Shown: positions 16,743 to 26,420 of the stretch, piece after piece
How positions within the stretch are numbered: the first letter of the stretch is position 1
How the letters are laid out: every line of letters starts with the position of its first letter
Source: Shewanella kaireitica
Lineage (GTDB): Bacteria; Pseudomonadota; Gammaproteobacteria; Enterobacterales; Shewanellaceae
DNA: 64,000 nucleotides
Assembly: GCF_023284045.1 (NCBI RefSeq)
Contig: NZ_JAKIKQ010000016.1
Coordinates: 49,639-113,638, forward strand
Direction: 5' to 3'
Notes under the pieces: generated by a model
Told to the model about the DNA's origin: nothing
Seen by the model: the letters and a program-made list of their open reading frames with translations, nothing else
Database searches by the model: none
Translations under genes and position numbers: made by a program

Positions 16743-16762
16743 AATGTGAATGATTCGCAATT
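16743..16762. promoter_or_regulatory. Fur-box-like dyad
   Basis: AATGTGAATGATTCGCAATT matches its own reverse complement at 16 of 20 positions and resembles the GATAATGATAATCATTATC consensus. It lies between divergent iron-uptake genes, 84 bases before the receptor start. Confidence 0.55.
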
Positions 16763-16845
16763 GAGCGTGGGTGTAGTTTAATGTAAATTGTTGCTGCTTT
16801 TAATCAGAGCGATAAATTCTATTTACTGTGAACTTGAGGGAACCC

Positions 16846-18912
16846 ATGGAATACAGGGCGTTTAAGAAAAATCTCGTTGTGGCGGCAATATTATGTAGTC
16901 CTATATTTTCGATGGCTTATGCTGCTGTTGATGTTGAACCTACTGAATCGATAGAAAGGATCACTGTATATGGTGAAAAAGTTGAACGTAGCCTCAAAGA
17001 TACTACCTCATCAGTGTCTGTTATCGATAAAGAGACGCTAGACAGTGGCCAATACCAATCGGTATCCAGTGCTTTATCTGAAGTGCCAAACGTTGTGGTA
17101 ACAACAGGAGCAGTACCGGATATTCGAGGCGTTACAGGTAATGGCTCTGCTACTGGGTTTAACTCTTTCACTGGCGGCGCTAAAGCGCGAGTTTCGACCC
17201 TTGTTGATGGTGTTGCAGAACCTTTTGTCGCTGACTTAACCGGTGATACAGGCCTTTGGGACATAGAGCAGATAGAAGTTTTCAGAGGACCACAGTCGAC
17301 CATTAATGGTCGAAACAGTATTGGTGGTGCAGTATTTATTAAAACGGCAGATCCAACCTTTGACTGGCAAGCGGCTGCACGTTTAGGTTATCGAGATCAG
17401 GACAGTTTTATCGACAGTGCTGTGATGCTATCGGGCCCAATTTTAGACGAGCAACTTGCCTTTAGGATCACGGGGCAAAATGTAAATGGCAACACCTACA
17501 ATAATGGTTTGGTGTATGACACCAACCCAAAAACTTTTGACCAGAATGAACTCATTACCAATCGATGGCGCGGTAAATTACTCTGGCAACCTGCTGGCTT
17601 AGAAGACTTATCAGTACTGTACAGTTTTTCATATAACGACGAGCAAGGTGATTCAGGGCGTAATTACTTCACTGGTGATGACCCTTGGGCATATAAACCG
17701 CTGTTTCAACGCTATATCACCACCAAGTCAAACACACATTCAGTGACATTTGATTACCAGCTTACTGATGGTCAGTCACTCGACTTACAATTCTCCTTTA
17801 TGGATTATGACTGGGGTTTTGAATCCTATGAACCCTTGGCAGCTGCTGAAAGTACTGTCGACATGAATGACAAAAGTTACAACGTCGATGGTAAATATAG
17901 CTTTGGGCTTAATGACCGAGATCTAAATGGCTTTATTGGTTTAGCTTACTATAAGCGCACTCAAGACTTTGGCAGTGTGGGAGGTTTCTCTTATGGCGGA
18001 GATGACAGCAGTACCTCTGCTTCTGTTTATGGAGAGGTGACCTTTGCTATGGCCGAAAAGTGGTGGCTGACCCTTGGTGGGCGAGTGATGCGCGATGAGC
18101 AAACACGAAACTTTGCCATGCAATTTAGAGGCTCGACGATAGATGAGCAACTCGATGAAGCTAAAACAGTGGCATTGCCTAAGCTTGTGGTGCAATACGC
18201 CGTTACTGATAGCACCACACTTGCGTTAAGTGGTCGACGTGGTTACAACGCTGGTGGTGGCGCAATGGCATTAACATCAGCTGGTGGCGATTACTATTAC
18301 TATGATGATGAGTCTGTTGATACCTATGAAATGAGCTCTCGAAGTAGTTTTGATGGCGGCGATGTTAACCTGAACGCCAACCTGTTTTATAACGATTATG
18401 ACGGCTACCAAGCGTCTAATAGCTTACGTAGAATCACTAATATCGATAAAGCGGTAACCTATGGCTTAGAGCTTGAGTTTACCAGTATGTTAGGTGAGAA
18501 CTGGCAACTGTTCTCGGGGTTAGGGTTGCTTAAAAGTGAAATTAAAGCAGCAGACCCGAGTTACGGCGATATTGTTGGCAATGAACTTAACGCTGCGCCG
18601 AACGTTACTGCTAATCTTGGTATTAAGTATTGGCTGTCTGATGAGCTGACATTTGGGTTATCAGGAAATTACGTTGATGAGTATTTTGCTGATATTGCCA
18701 ATACTGAAGAGCGCGTGGCTGGTGATTACATCTTAAGTCGTTTCAATGTTGATTATCAAAATGATAACTGGCGAATCAGTGCCTTTGTGAACAACTTATT
18801 TGATGAGCAAGCGCTTACAGTGAATGAACCTCCTGGACGTGGTTATGAGCATGGTTATGCTGCAGTTGTTGACCCAAGAAATGTTGGAGTATCGGTTACG
18901 TACAATTTCTAG
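16846..18912 (+). CDS. TonB-dependent siderophore-type receptor
   Basis: About 688 residues. Signal peptide to about residue 27 (SMAYA/AV), a TonB box within ESIERITVYGEK, a plug domain (TTSSVSVIDKETLDSG, VPDIRGVTGNGSA, IEVFRGPQSTINGRNSIGGAVFIKT) and a 22-strand barrel ending in GVSVTYNF with the terminal Phe. It imports a ligand, probably a ferric siderophore, with TonB energy; the ligand cannot be told from sequence. Start at ATG 16846, six bases after GAGGG; an in-frame GTG lies at 16828. The divergent DUF3325-DUF3649-PepSY operon and the shared Fur-like site support an iron role. Confidence 0.9.
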   Translation: MEYRAFKKNLVVAAILCSPIFSMAYAAVDVEPTESIERITVYGEKVERSLKDTTSSVSVIDKETLDSGQYQSVSSALSEVPNVVVTTGAVPDIRGVTGNGSATGFNSFTGGAKARVSTLVDGVAEPFVADLTGDTGLWDIEQIEVFRGPQSTINGRNSIGGAVFIKTADPTFDWQAAARLGYRDQDSFIDSAVMLSGPILDEQLAFRITGQNVNGNTYNNGLVYDTNPKTFDQNELITNRWRGKLLWQPAGLEDLSVLYSFSYNDEQGDSGRNYFTGDDPWAYKPLFQRYITTKSNTHSVTFDYQLTDGQSLDLQFSFMDYDWGFESYEPLAAAESTVDMNDKSYNVDGKYSFGLNDRDLNGFIGLAYYKRTQDFGSVGGFSYGGDDSSTSASVYGEVTFAMAEKWWLTLGGRVMRDEQTRNFAMQFRGSTIDEQLDEAKTVALPKLVVQYAVTDSTTLALSGRRGYNAGGGAMALTSAGGDYYYYDDESVDTYEMSSRSSFDGGDVNLNANLFYNDYDGYQASNSLRRITNIDKAVTYGLELEFTSMLGENWQLFSGLGLLKSEIKAADPSYGDIVGNELNAAPNVTANLGIKYWLSDELTFGLSGNYVDEYFADIANTEERVAGDYILSRFNVDYQNDNWRISAFVNNLFDEQALTVNEPPGRGYEHGYAAVVDPRNVGVSVTYNF

Positions 18913-18963
18913 TCTATAAAAGCTTGTGCGTGACAGCTTGTACTGTGTCACGCACACGAATCA

Positions 18964-19740
18964 TCAGCCTTGATTGCAGACTTTACACCCAGGCTGCTTT
19001 GGCAGCTTCATCTCTCGAAACTCCATAGTCATGGCATCGATCATCAAAATACGCCCGGCTAAGGTGCGGCCCATATTAGCAATGACTTTGACTGCTTCCA
19101 CGGCTTGCAAGCAACCTATCATTCCGACTACGGGGGCTAAAATACCTGATTCGACGCAGCTGAGTTGCTGCTCACCAAATAGCTGGCTAAAGCAGTGGTA
19201 GCAAGGCGTTTGTGCTTGATAGTCAAATACTGTAACCATACCTTCCATACGGATAGCTGCAGCTGAGATAAGCGGGATCTTGTGTTTAAAGCAGCTTTGA
19301 TTGAGTTGCTCACGCACCATCACGTTGTCGGTACAATCCATCACAATCGAGTGTTGTGCAACCAGTGCTTCAATCTCGTGGTCATCTAATACTGCATTGA
19401 TGGTATCGATTTGAATGTGCGGATTTAAGCCTGTTAACGTCTCTTTAGCGGAGTCAACTTTAGCTTGGCCAACATTGGCATCTTGATGCAGGACTTGGCG
19501 CTGCAAGTTAGACACTTCAACCGTATCAAAGTCGACTAAGGTGATTGTGCCTGCGCCTGCTACTGCCAAATATTGGCTGGCAGCGCAGCCCAAACCGCCA
19601 GCACCTATAATCAGCACCTTGGCTTGTTTGAGCTTCTCTTGTCCCTCAAAGTCCATCGCTTTGATAGAGATTTGACGGCTATAACGCAAGATTTCCGCGT
19701 CAGTTAAAATCTCATCTGTGTCAGTAAGTTCACTCGACAT
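18964..19740 (-). CDS. moeB: Molybdopterin-synthase adenylyltransferase
   Basis: 258 residues. ATP-binding VLIIGAGGLGCAASQYL, the E1-type segment VDFDTVEVSNLQRQVLH, MDCTDNVMVREQLNQ, and zinc CxxC pairs TPCYHC and GCKVC. It activates the C-terminal Gly of MoaD by adenylation for sulfur transfer in molybdenum cofactor synthesis. It follows moeA by 14 bases in one operon. HesA or ThiF are related alternatives, but the company of moeA favours MoeB. Confidence 0.92.
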   Translation of the reverse strand: MSSELTDTDEILTDAEILRYSRQISIKAMDFEGQEKLKQAKVLIIGAGGLGCAASQYLAVAGAGTITLVDFDTVEVSNLQRQVLHQDANVGQAKVDSAKETLTGLNPHIQIDTINAVLDDHEIEALVAQHSIVMDCTDNVMVREQLNQSCFKHKIPLISAAAIRMEGMVTVFDYQAQTPCYHCFSQLFGEQQLSCVESGILAPVVGMIGCLQAVEAVKVIANMGRTLAGRILMIDAMTMEFREMKLPKQPGCKVCNQG

Positions 19741-19754
19741 CGCTATATGTTCTC

Positions 19755-20999
19755 TTAAGCCAGTACGCTGTTAAAAGGTTCGACGGTAACTTTCTCACCT
19801 GCACTGATACCATCGCAATCTTGCTCTAAGATGATAAAGCAGTTAGCGAGTGTCATTGAGGTCAGCATGCCTGAACCTTGGCCACCAGTGACGGCCACTT
19901 GTGCTTCACCTTGCTCGTTATAGCTCAATACCGCACGTTGATATTCGACGCGTCCTGGGAACTTGCGAATATCTTGGGTTAAAGTGGCTGATAGCGTTAC
20001 CGGTTTCACTTGCGGTAAGCCTTGCATTTTTTGTATTAGCGGCCAAACAAGCTTGTAGAATGTCACCATCGAGGAAACTGGATTACCGGGTAAACCGCAG
20101 AAAATCGCATCACCTAAGTGACCAAAGGCAAAAGGCTTACCTGGTTTAATCGCTAGTTTCCAGAAAGTGATTTCACCCTCTTCATCGAGGATCTGCTTGG
20201 TGTAATCGGCGTCACCAACTGACACTCCACCAGAGGTCAGTACCATATCAGCTTGAGCCGCTGCTGTTTTAAAGGCTTGGCGAATAGCTTCTTTGTCATC
20301 TTCAATCACGCCAAGGTCAATCCACTCTACGTTTGCTCGGCTGAGTAGTCCTTGAATGCTATAGCGGTTTGAATCGTAAATCTGTCCGGGACCAAGCTCA
20401 CTGCCAACAGGGCGCAGTTCATCACCGGTTGAGAAAAAGGCCACTTTAAGCGGACGATATACTCTTAGCTGACTAGCCCCAATGGTGGCAAGTACGCCCA
20501 TCTCGGCTGCGCCAATGAGTGTACCTGCCGCAAGTACTTTAGTGCCGGTGGTGAGCTCTTCGGCACGATAGCGCACGTTTGCGCCTTTGGCTTTTGGTGC
20601 TTCAATAGTGATGTTATTACCATCAGCCGTTACCTTTTCTTGCATCTGTACCGTGTCGTAACCTGCAGGTACTGGTGCGCCGGTCATAATGCGGATACAG
20701 CCGCCTTTTACACATTGCCCGCTAAAAGGGTGTCCAGCAAAAGATTCACCCACAAGGGTTAGTGGTTTGCTGTCATTGAGATCATCAAAATTAAAGGCGT
20801 AACCGTCCATTGCTGAATTGTCGAAAGGAGGTAGGTCGACATGAGAAGCAAGATCTTCAGCTAAGACGCGTCCTAGAGATTGTGTCAGCGTAACGACTTC
20901 GGAATCTGTGATTGGCTGCACTTGTTCTAGTAATTTTACAATCGCTAGCGAGGGATGCATTAGGCTAGGTTGTTTACACGGGTCTGCATGAGTCTGCAT
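19755..20999 (-). CDS. moeA: Molybdopterin molybdotransferase
   Basis: 414 residues, alike to E. coli MoeA: LPPFDNSAMDGYAF, GGCIRIMTGAPVPAGYDTVQMQEK, KVAFFSTGDELRPVGSELGPGQIYDSNR, TSGGVSVGDADYTKQIL, and FCGLPGNPVSSMVTFY. It inserts molybdate into adenylated molybdopterin. AAGGA lies nine bases before the ATG at 20999; a Met at codon 14 is a possible later start. First gene of moeA-moeB. Confidence 0.95.
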   Translation of the reverse strand: MQTHADPCKQPSLMHPSLAIVKLLEQVQPITDSEVVTLTQSLGRVLAEDLASHVDLPPFDNSAMDGYAFNFDDLNDSKPLTLVGESFAGHPFSGQCVKGGCIRIMTGAPVPAGYDTVQMQEKVTADGNNITIEAPKAKGANVRYRAEELTTGTKVLAAGTLIGAAEMGVLATIGASQLRVYRPLKVAFFSTGDELRPVGSELGPGQIYDSNRYSIQGLLSRANVEWIDLGVIEDDKEAIRQAFKTAAAQADMVLTSGGVSVGDADYTKQILDEEGEITFWKLAIKPGKPFAFGHLGDAIFCGLPGNPVSSMVTFYKLVWPLIQKMQGLPQVKPVTLSATLTQDIRKFPGRVEYQRAVLSYNEQGEAQVAVTGGQGSGMLTSMTLANCFIILEQDCDGISAGEKVTVEPFNSVLA

Positions 21000-21380
21000 C
21001 TATCTATCCTTGAGGCTAAATTAGCGTACGTTAATTAAAAACGAATATAAGGCATTATGCCACGGTGATTGCAGATGACTATGATCTGCTCGGCAGTTTT
21101 AACAGCTGATAGTGGCTTTATTATTATTTTTATCGAAATTAGCCTTGGTTAGCCACTGGGTTTAGTCATGTTTTAATCTGTTGTTTCTCTATCTATCGGT
21201 TAGTTACAGGCTGATTCCTTTGATATTTCTTTGAGTTTACCGCCAAGCATTAGCGTTTGCTTCTTTATGTAAATGAAAACCATTATTATTTATTAAACAG
21301 TAACTTAAGTAAATTTTATTGCAATTCTAAACTAGCTTGATAACAATAGCGGCCATAAACAGATACCCAGAGGAATTAAG
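21000..21380. other. Intergenic region between moeA and ftnA
   Basis: Divergent promoter region; no coding sequence seen. It holds a Fur-like site at 21269-21287 and an AT-rich stretch upstream of ftnA. Confidence 0.6.
21269..21287. promoter_or_regulatory. Fur-box-like site before ferritin
   Basis: GTAAATGAAAACCATTATT matches the 19-base Fur consensus at 14 positions, 94 bases before the ftnA start. Confidence 0.45.
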
Positions 21381-21908
21381 ATGTTGGCCCAGAAGATGAT
21401 TGACCAGTTAAATGACCAGATCAACATGGAGTTTTTCTCCTCTAACTTGTACCTGCAGATGAGTGCATGGTGTGAAGATAAAGGCTTTGAAGGCGCAGCT
21501 AAATTTATGCGTGCCCATGCTGATGAAGAGATGGGGCATATGCACCGCTTGTTCACATACGTAAGTGAGACTGGTGGTATGCCGCTGCTTGGTACTATTG
21601 AAGCACCACAAGCTGACTTCCCATCACTGTTAGCATTATTCGAATACACCTATGAGCATGAGCAGCTAATCACTAAAAAGATTAACGAACTTGCTCACGC
21701 TGCATTCACTAACCAAGATTACTCAACGTTTAACTTCTTGCAGTGGTATGTTTCTGAGCAGCACGAAGAAGAGAAGCTATTCAAATCAATTGTCGATAAG
21801 ATCCGTTTAGTCGGTGAAGATGGTAAAGCCTTGTTCTTCGTTGATAAAGACCTAGCACAAATGGCAATTGAAGAGTCCGCCAGTGTGATGACTAGCACCG
21901 CTGAATAA
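21381..21908 (+). CDS. ftnA: Ferritin
   Basis: 175 residues, close to E. coli FtnA: LNDQINMEFFSSNLYLQMSAW, HADEEMGHMHRLFTYVSETG, EHEQLITKKINELAHAA, NFLQWYVSEQHEEEKLFKSI. The Glu and His residues of the ferroxidase centre (in NMEF, DEEMGHM, QHEEE) are present, so it should oxidise and store iron. It is non-haem ferritin, not bacterioferritin. AGAGGA lies six bases before the ATG. A good terminator follows 24 bases after the stop. Confidence 0.95.
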   Translation: MLAQKMIDQLNDQINMEFFSSNLYLQMSAWCEDKGFEGAAKFMRAHADEEMGHMHRLFTYVSETGGMPLLGTIEAPQADFPSLLALFEYTYEHEQLITKKINELAHAAFTNQDYSTFNFLQWYVSEQHEEEKLFKSIVDKIRLVGEDGKALFFVDKDLAQMAIEESASVMTSTAE

Positions 21909-21930
21909 CTGATTATTTGGCGTGATAAAA

Positions 21931-21957
21931 AAGAGCAGCCTAGCTGCTCTTTTTTTA
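21931..21957 (+). terminator. Rho-independent terminator of ftnA
   Basis: AAGAGCAGC and GCTGCTCTT pair around CTA, followed by seven T residues. Confidence 0.92.
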
Positions 21958-21960
21958 TGC

Positions 21961-24900
21961 CTAATTAACCGACACCAGTGCTTTACGATTTACGATGCGG
22001 TTGATTGCGGTTTCATTTTCAAGAAAGGTCAGTAGATCCTCGTTGGATAAGGGTTTTGACATTAGGTAACCCTGGGCGTAATTGCAGCCTAATGATTGTA
22101 AGAAGTCCCACTGCTCTTCAGTTTCAATTCCTTCAGCGACCAGTGGCATCTCTAAACTTTGCCCCATCATGACAATAGCTTTGACTAGCTTCGCATCGGA
22201 CTGGTTAACCGTGGCATTATCGATAAAGCTCTTATCAATCTTAATGACTGAAATTGGGAACTGGTTGAGATAGCTTAATGCTGAATAGCCGGTACCGAAA
22301 TCATCAAGATAGATATCAACGCCTAAGTTTCTAATAGATTGTAGGATCTCTAAGCTGTAAGGCTTATCTTCTATCAATAAGCTTTCTGTGATCTCAATAT
22401 GCACATAATGTGCTGCAATTTTGTGGCGCAGTAATGCTTCCTCAAGAACTTGATAAAAGCTCAAACCGTTGGAGTTTATACACTGACGGCCGGAAACATT
22501 AATGGCAATTTTTAGCATATGCCCTTGGGCATGCCAGCTAGACAGATCAGCTAGCGCTTGATTTAACACCCATTCGCCCAGTGGTTCTATAAGCCCTGTT
22601 TCTTCAGCGATGGGAATAAATAGCGCGGGAGAGATAATGCCAAACTCAGGATCTCGCCAGCGGATAAGTGCTTCTACACTGGATACTGTGCCGTGAGTCA
22701 TATCAACCACAGGTTGATACTCCAAATAAAACTCAGACTTCTTAACCGCCTTTCTTAGCCTCTGTTCAAGCTGCATTCGTTCTAGCATCTCAACATTCAT
22801 CTCAGGCGAGAAATATTGGAAGTGAGCGCGACCATCACGTTTTGCTTGGTACATGGCCGTTTCTGAATTTCGCAGTAGCATCTCAATATCTTGGCCATCT
22901 TCAGGGTAGAAAGCGATGCCGACGCTGGCGGAAATATTACTTTCAATAGCATCAAGTTTTAACGGTTGAACTAATGCATCTACCAATTTGTGTGCCAGCT
23001 GCTCTGCTGTTTCAATAGCACTATGTTGCGGTGAGATAATGACAAACTCATCACCACCAAAACGAGCAATAGAGTCTTCTGGCCCGAGTACGGTTTCCAG
23101 TCGTGTGGCTGACTGCTTTAAAATCTCATTGCCAGCTGCGTGGCCATGTAATTCATTAATGAACTTGAAACGATCTAAATCGATAAAGAACACTGCCACC
23201 TGAGAATTTGTTTGGTTGGCACCATCGATAGCATGCTGCAGTCTAGATGAGAACTGATGCCTGTTAGGAAGCTTAGTTAACGAGTCATAGTTACTTTTGT
23301 ACCAGAGATCTTGTTCATACTGTTTGTGATTACTCACATCCAAAAATAGCCCTATGTATTGGCTTATTTGGCCTTGAGCATTCTCAACCGCGGTGATTGA
23401 TAGATATTCTGGGTAAACATTACCATCTTTACGTTTGTTCCAGATTTCACCTTCCCAATGGTTGGTAGTCGTTATTGAATGCCAAAGCTGGCTGTAGAAC
23501 TCTGGTTGATGGTGGTTAGAGCTAAGTATGCTGGGGCTTTTTCCTTTCACTTCAGCAAGCGTGTAACCAGTGATCTTGGTAAAAGATGGGTTAACTAACT
23601 CAATACGGTTATCGGCATTGGTGACCATTATACCTTCGGATGAATGCTCAAATACCGCAGATGCTTGTTGTAATGAGGTTTTCGCTAGCATGCGCTCACT
23701 TAGCATCTGGTTCAATGCGGTAGATATCTGGGTTAATTCATCGTTCCCTTTAATCTCAATGTTCAGCTGTAGATTAGGGTCTTTTGCCATCTCTTCAACA
23801 TCATTAACTATGGTCGTAATCGAGCTGATAAGGCTATTAGCGATGTATTTACCTAAGATAAACACCATATAAAAAACCAAAATACCACTAAGGAAGCTGA
23901 TATACAGTGATGACACAATTAGCTGTTTTTGAACATCACTTTGACGGGCTATTTTATGGGTCAACTGGATATTCATTTGGTGCAATAGGTCGATTCGAGC
24001 ACTGGCGGTAGCCCACCATTGTTTACTGCTAATTAACGGTGCCTGGTGTTGCAGTTGCTGCAGCGCCTGCTGCATATCGGCGTATTGTTCGGCCAGCGAA
24101 CTCATTGGAGCTGGCTGTTGCAGCTCCTTACTTGCCTGCAAAAAATGTTGGTAGTAAAGCTCTGTAGAGCGTTTAATTGTCGCTATCAGAGCCGATTGCT
24201 GGCTGGTTAGATTATCTTGGCGAGCAATATTTTCAAGGGCAATATTAAGCTCAAAATGATGTTGTTCGAAATTGAGCTGATATTGAGGCTTAGCAGTCAT
24301 TAAGTAGCGGTTATAGTCATAGGTTAAGCCCTTATACCCCATTAGTTCACTGAGCTCGTGGGCTTGCTCTATGAGTTCAACCTGCTGTTTTAACTGTTGT
24401 AGCAATACACTTACTTGCCGCTGTTCCGGGCTTTTGGTTATTTTATTTAGTTTGCTGCGATTTTCATTTGTCATCGCTACGCTTGCATTCTCAACCGTAT
24501 TGTTCAGTCGATGAGTAATATTGTCGATGCTTTCGTATGAGTCTGCGTCTAAGGTGGGGGCTGACAGCAATTGGTTGACCAAGCCGCGCTCTTGCCCTGC
24601 AAGTTCTTGAGCTTTTAAGATATTGACTAAATCAGCCTGTATCATTACCAGATAGGAGTCGTCACTCTTAAAACGTAGTTGGGAAATAAAACTAATTAGC
24701 TTCTGATTTAGTTGAGAATAATAGTTAAAGTAATCACCACCATTAAGCTTGAGTACTTGTTGACGCATCTTGAGCAGTTGTTGATGTTCATCACTGCTGC
24801 GACTAAAGCGGGTTTGTAATAGGTGAAAAAGCTCACGATCGTCTTTGGTGGTATCAAGAACTCTTTGTAATGCTTTGTTCTGCAGCAGGTTTTTGAGTGC

Positions 24901-25182
24901 CAAGTCTGTTGCTAGCCACTGTTGTTGTAGTTCAGTGTTAAATTGTTTGCCATGACTGCTGAGGTAGCCTGCCGACAAGCCACGCTCTTTTTGCAATTCA
25001 AAAAGAATGTTTTCTATATCGAGGGTTACTTGGGTGGTAAAGGAATTGGCAGAAGCATCTTGGTATTGCTGGTAGAGCGAAATAGAATGTAGCCCGGCAA
25101 ACACCGCCAATATCAGCATTGGTAGAGAGGCGATAAGAAATAGTTTCTGTTTTAAGCTCAAGTGGCTTAATAGACTTAACAT
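21961..25182 (-). CDS. NIT-HAMP-PAS-GGDEF-EAL cyclic di-GMP protein
   Basis: 1073 residues. Membrane helix near residues 12-32; periplasmic NIT-type sensor to about 420 (ILFELQKERGLSAGYLSS is typical of nitrate/nitrite-sensing domains); second helix; HAMP near 440-495; PAS near 508-620 (EGIMVTNADNRIELVNPSFTK); GGDEF near 630-790 with RFGGDEFVII; EAL near 800-1055 with VEALIRWRDP and IYLDDFGTGYSAL. Both signatures are intact. The inhibitory RxxD before GGDEF reads GPED, so that site is lost. It could make or break cyclic di-GMP. It stands alone on the minus strand. Confidence 0.9.
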   Translation of the reverse strand: MLSLLSHLSLKQKLFLIASLPMLILAVFAGLHSISLYQQYQDASANSFTTQVTLDIENILFELQKERGLSAGYLSSHGKQFNTELQQQWLATDLALKNLLQNKALQRVLDTTKDDRELFHLLQTRFSRSSDEHQQLLKMRQQVLKLNGGDYFNYYSQLNQKLISFISQLRFKSDDSYLVMIQADLVNILKAQELAGQERGLVNQLLSAPTLDADSYESIDNITHRLNNTVENASVAMTNENRSKLNKITKSPEQRQVSVLLQQLKQQVELIEQAHELSELMGYKGLTYDYNRYLMTAKPQYQLNFEQHHFELNIALENIARQDNLTSQQSALIATIKRSTELYYQHFLQASKELQQPAPMSSLAEQYADMQQALQQLQHQAPLISSKQWWATASARIDLLHQMNIQLTHKIARQSDVQKQLIVSSLYISFLSGILVFYMVFILGKYIANSLISSITTIVNDVEEMAKDPNLQLNIEIKGNDELTQISTALNQMLSERMLAKTSLQQASAVFEHSSEGIMVTNADNRIELVNPSFTKITGYTLAEVKGKSPSILSSNHHQPEFYSQLWHSITTTNHWEGEIWNKRKDGNVYPEYLSITAVENAQGQISQYIGLFLDVSNHKQYEQDLWYKSNYDSLTKLPNRHQFSSRLQHAIDGANQTNSQVAVFFIDLDRFKFINELHGHAAGNEILKQSATRLETVLGPEDSIARFGGDEFVIISPQHSAIETAEQLAHKLVDALVQPLKLDAIESNISASVGIAFYPEDGQDIEMLLRNSETAMYQAKRDGRAHFQYFSPEMNVEMLERMQLEQRLRKAVKKSEFYLEYQPVVDMTHGTVSSVEALIRWRDPEFGIISPALFIPIAEETGLIEPLGEWVLNQALADLSSWHAQGHMLKIAINVSGRQCINSNGLSFYQVLEEALLRHKIAAHYVHIEITESLLIEDKPYSLEILQSIRNLGVDIYLDDFGTGYSALSYLNQFPISVIKIDKSFIDNATVNQSDAKLVKAIVMMGQSLEMPLVAEGIETEEQWDFLQSLGCNYAQGYLMSKPLSNEDLLTFLENETAINRIVNRKALVSVN

Positions 25183-25584
25183 TCGGCGACAACCTTTTCG
25201 CGTAACAGTTGATTGTTAAATTTGTTGTTTTAATCTTAAGCGTGGAGATAGGAGATTAAAAAATTGCGCCAAATAATAACCATATTCAGAATGTGGAGTC
25301 TCAGTTAATTCATCAAAGTCTAATCTAGGTCACGAATTTAACTAACAGTGTCAAAATCGTGGCTAATTCTCTCTTCTTATTCGTAATTATTTTTCAGCTG
25401 TCAATTACCGAAAAAGGTAATAAATGCGTATTTACTAAATTATTTTTCGGTTAAGCTAAGGCTATGGCTTTATTGATGTTTAGCTTAGTTGTACAAAAAA
25501 GGCCATGCTGTGGGCATGACCTTTTTGTATCATTAACATAACAACCAACTAAAATTATGCTGTGACTTAGATTGGCGACTTAGA
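25183..25584. other. Intergenic region downstream of ribB
   Basis: No coding sequence seen. It carries the upstream region of the GGDEF-EAL gene, an imperfect hairpin (TAAGCTAA and TTAGCTTA near 25453-25486) and the ribB terminator at 25493-25528. Confidence 0.6.
25493..25528 (-). terminator. Hairpin terminator after ribB
   Basis: ACAAAAAAGG-CATGC pairs with GCATG-CCTTTTTGT around a short loop; A and T tracts on both sides, 57 bases beyond the ribB stop. Confidence 0.8.
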
Positions 25585-26223
25585 TTATTGCGAGTTACGG
25601 TAAGCCACAATATCTTCTATGGTGAGTACTGGCATATTGTGTTGCTGGCCAAAGTCGATGATCTCTGGCAGACGAGCCATGGTGCCGTCAGGAAGAGTGA
25701 CTTCGCAGAGAACACCAAAAGGTTTAAGACCGGCGAGCTTCATCAAATCAACAGTACCTTCGGTATGACCACGACGCTCTAATACTCCACCTGGGCGAGC
25801 GCGTAGTGGGTAAACATGACCTGGACGGGCTAAGTCATCAGGTTTGGCGCCATCAGCGATAGCTGCTTTTATTGTGGTAACACGATCTGCAGCCGAAACT
25901 CCTGTAGTGACTCCCTCTTTAGCTTCGATACTGACGGTAAACGCAGTACCGTATTGGCTGTTGTTATCAACAACCATAGGTGGAAGCTCAAGCTGAGCGA
26001 TGCGCTCATCGGTTAGACACAAACAAACAATGCCGCTGCACTCACGGATAAGTAGTGCCATCTGCTCATTAGTTAGGGTTTCGGCGCTATAGATAAGATC
26101 GCCTTCGTTTTCTCTATCTTCATCATCAACGACTAATACCCCTTTCCCTTGTCGAAGAGCGGTAAGTGCTACGTTGACGCGTTCGATAGCGTTGCCATAA
26201 GGCGCAAGTAAAGACTGATTCAT
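25585..26223 (-). CDS. ribB: 3,4-dihydroxy-2-butanone 4-phosphate synthase
   Basis: About 212 residues, alike to E. coli RibB: VLVVDDEDRENEGDLIY, RECSGIVCLCLTDERI, EGVTTGVSAADRVTTI, RPGHVYPLRARPGGVLERRGHTEGTVDLM. It makes the four-carbon precursor of riboflavin from ribulose 5-phosphate. There is no fused GTP cyclohydrolase II domain. Start at ATG 26223 (the MNQSLL reading), eight bases after AAGGA; a Met three codons earlier is in frame. An FMN riboswitch lies upstream, so the gene should be turned down when FMN is plentiful. Confidence 0.95.
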   Translation of the reverse strand: MNQSLLAPYGNAIERVNVALTALRQGKGVLVVDDEDRENEGDLIYSAETLTNEQMALLIRECSGIVCLCLTDERIAQLELPPMVVDNNSQYGTAFTVSIEAKEGVTTGVSAADRVTTIKAAIADGAKPDDLARPGHVYPLRARPGGVLERRGHTEGTVDLMKLAGLKPFGVLCEVTLPDGTMARLPEIIDFGQQHNMPVLTIEDIVAYRNSQ

Positions 26224-26420
26224 GGTAAACATCCTTAAATAAACTACATTGGGTTGCCAGAATCAGGGCGTACAGAAAATGACACCTGCATCATTGATAG
26301 ATGCATGTGCTTAATAAGAGGTGAAGACAATTTTGTTCAAGCAGCCAGTACTATGCGCTTTGCATTTGGCAAAACACACTGAAGCAGCTGCAAAAGCAAG
26401 CTTGTTCAATCTTATATTCT

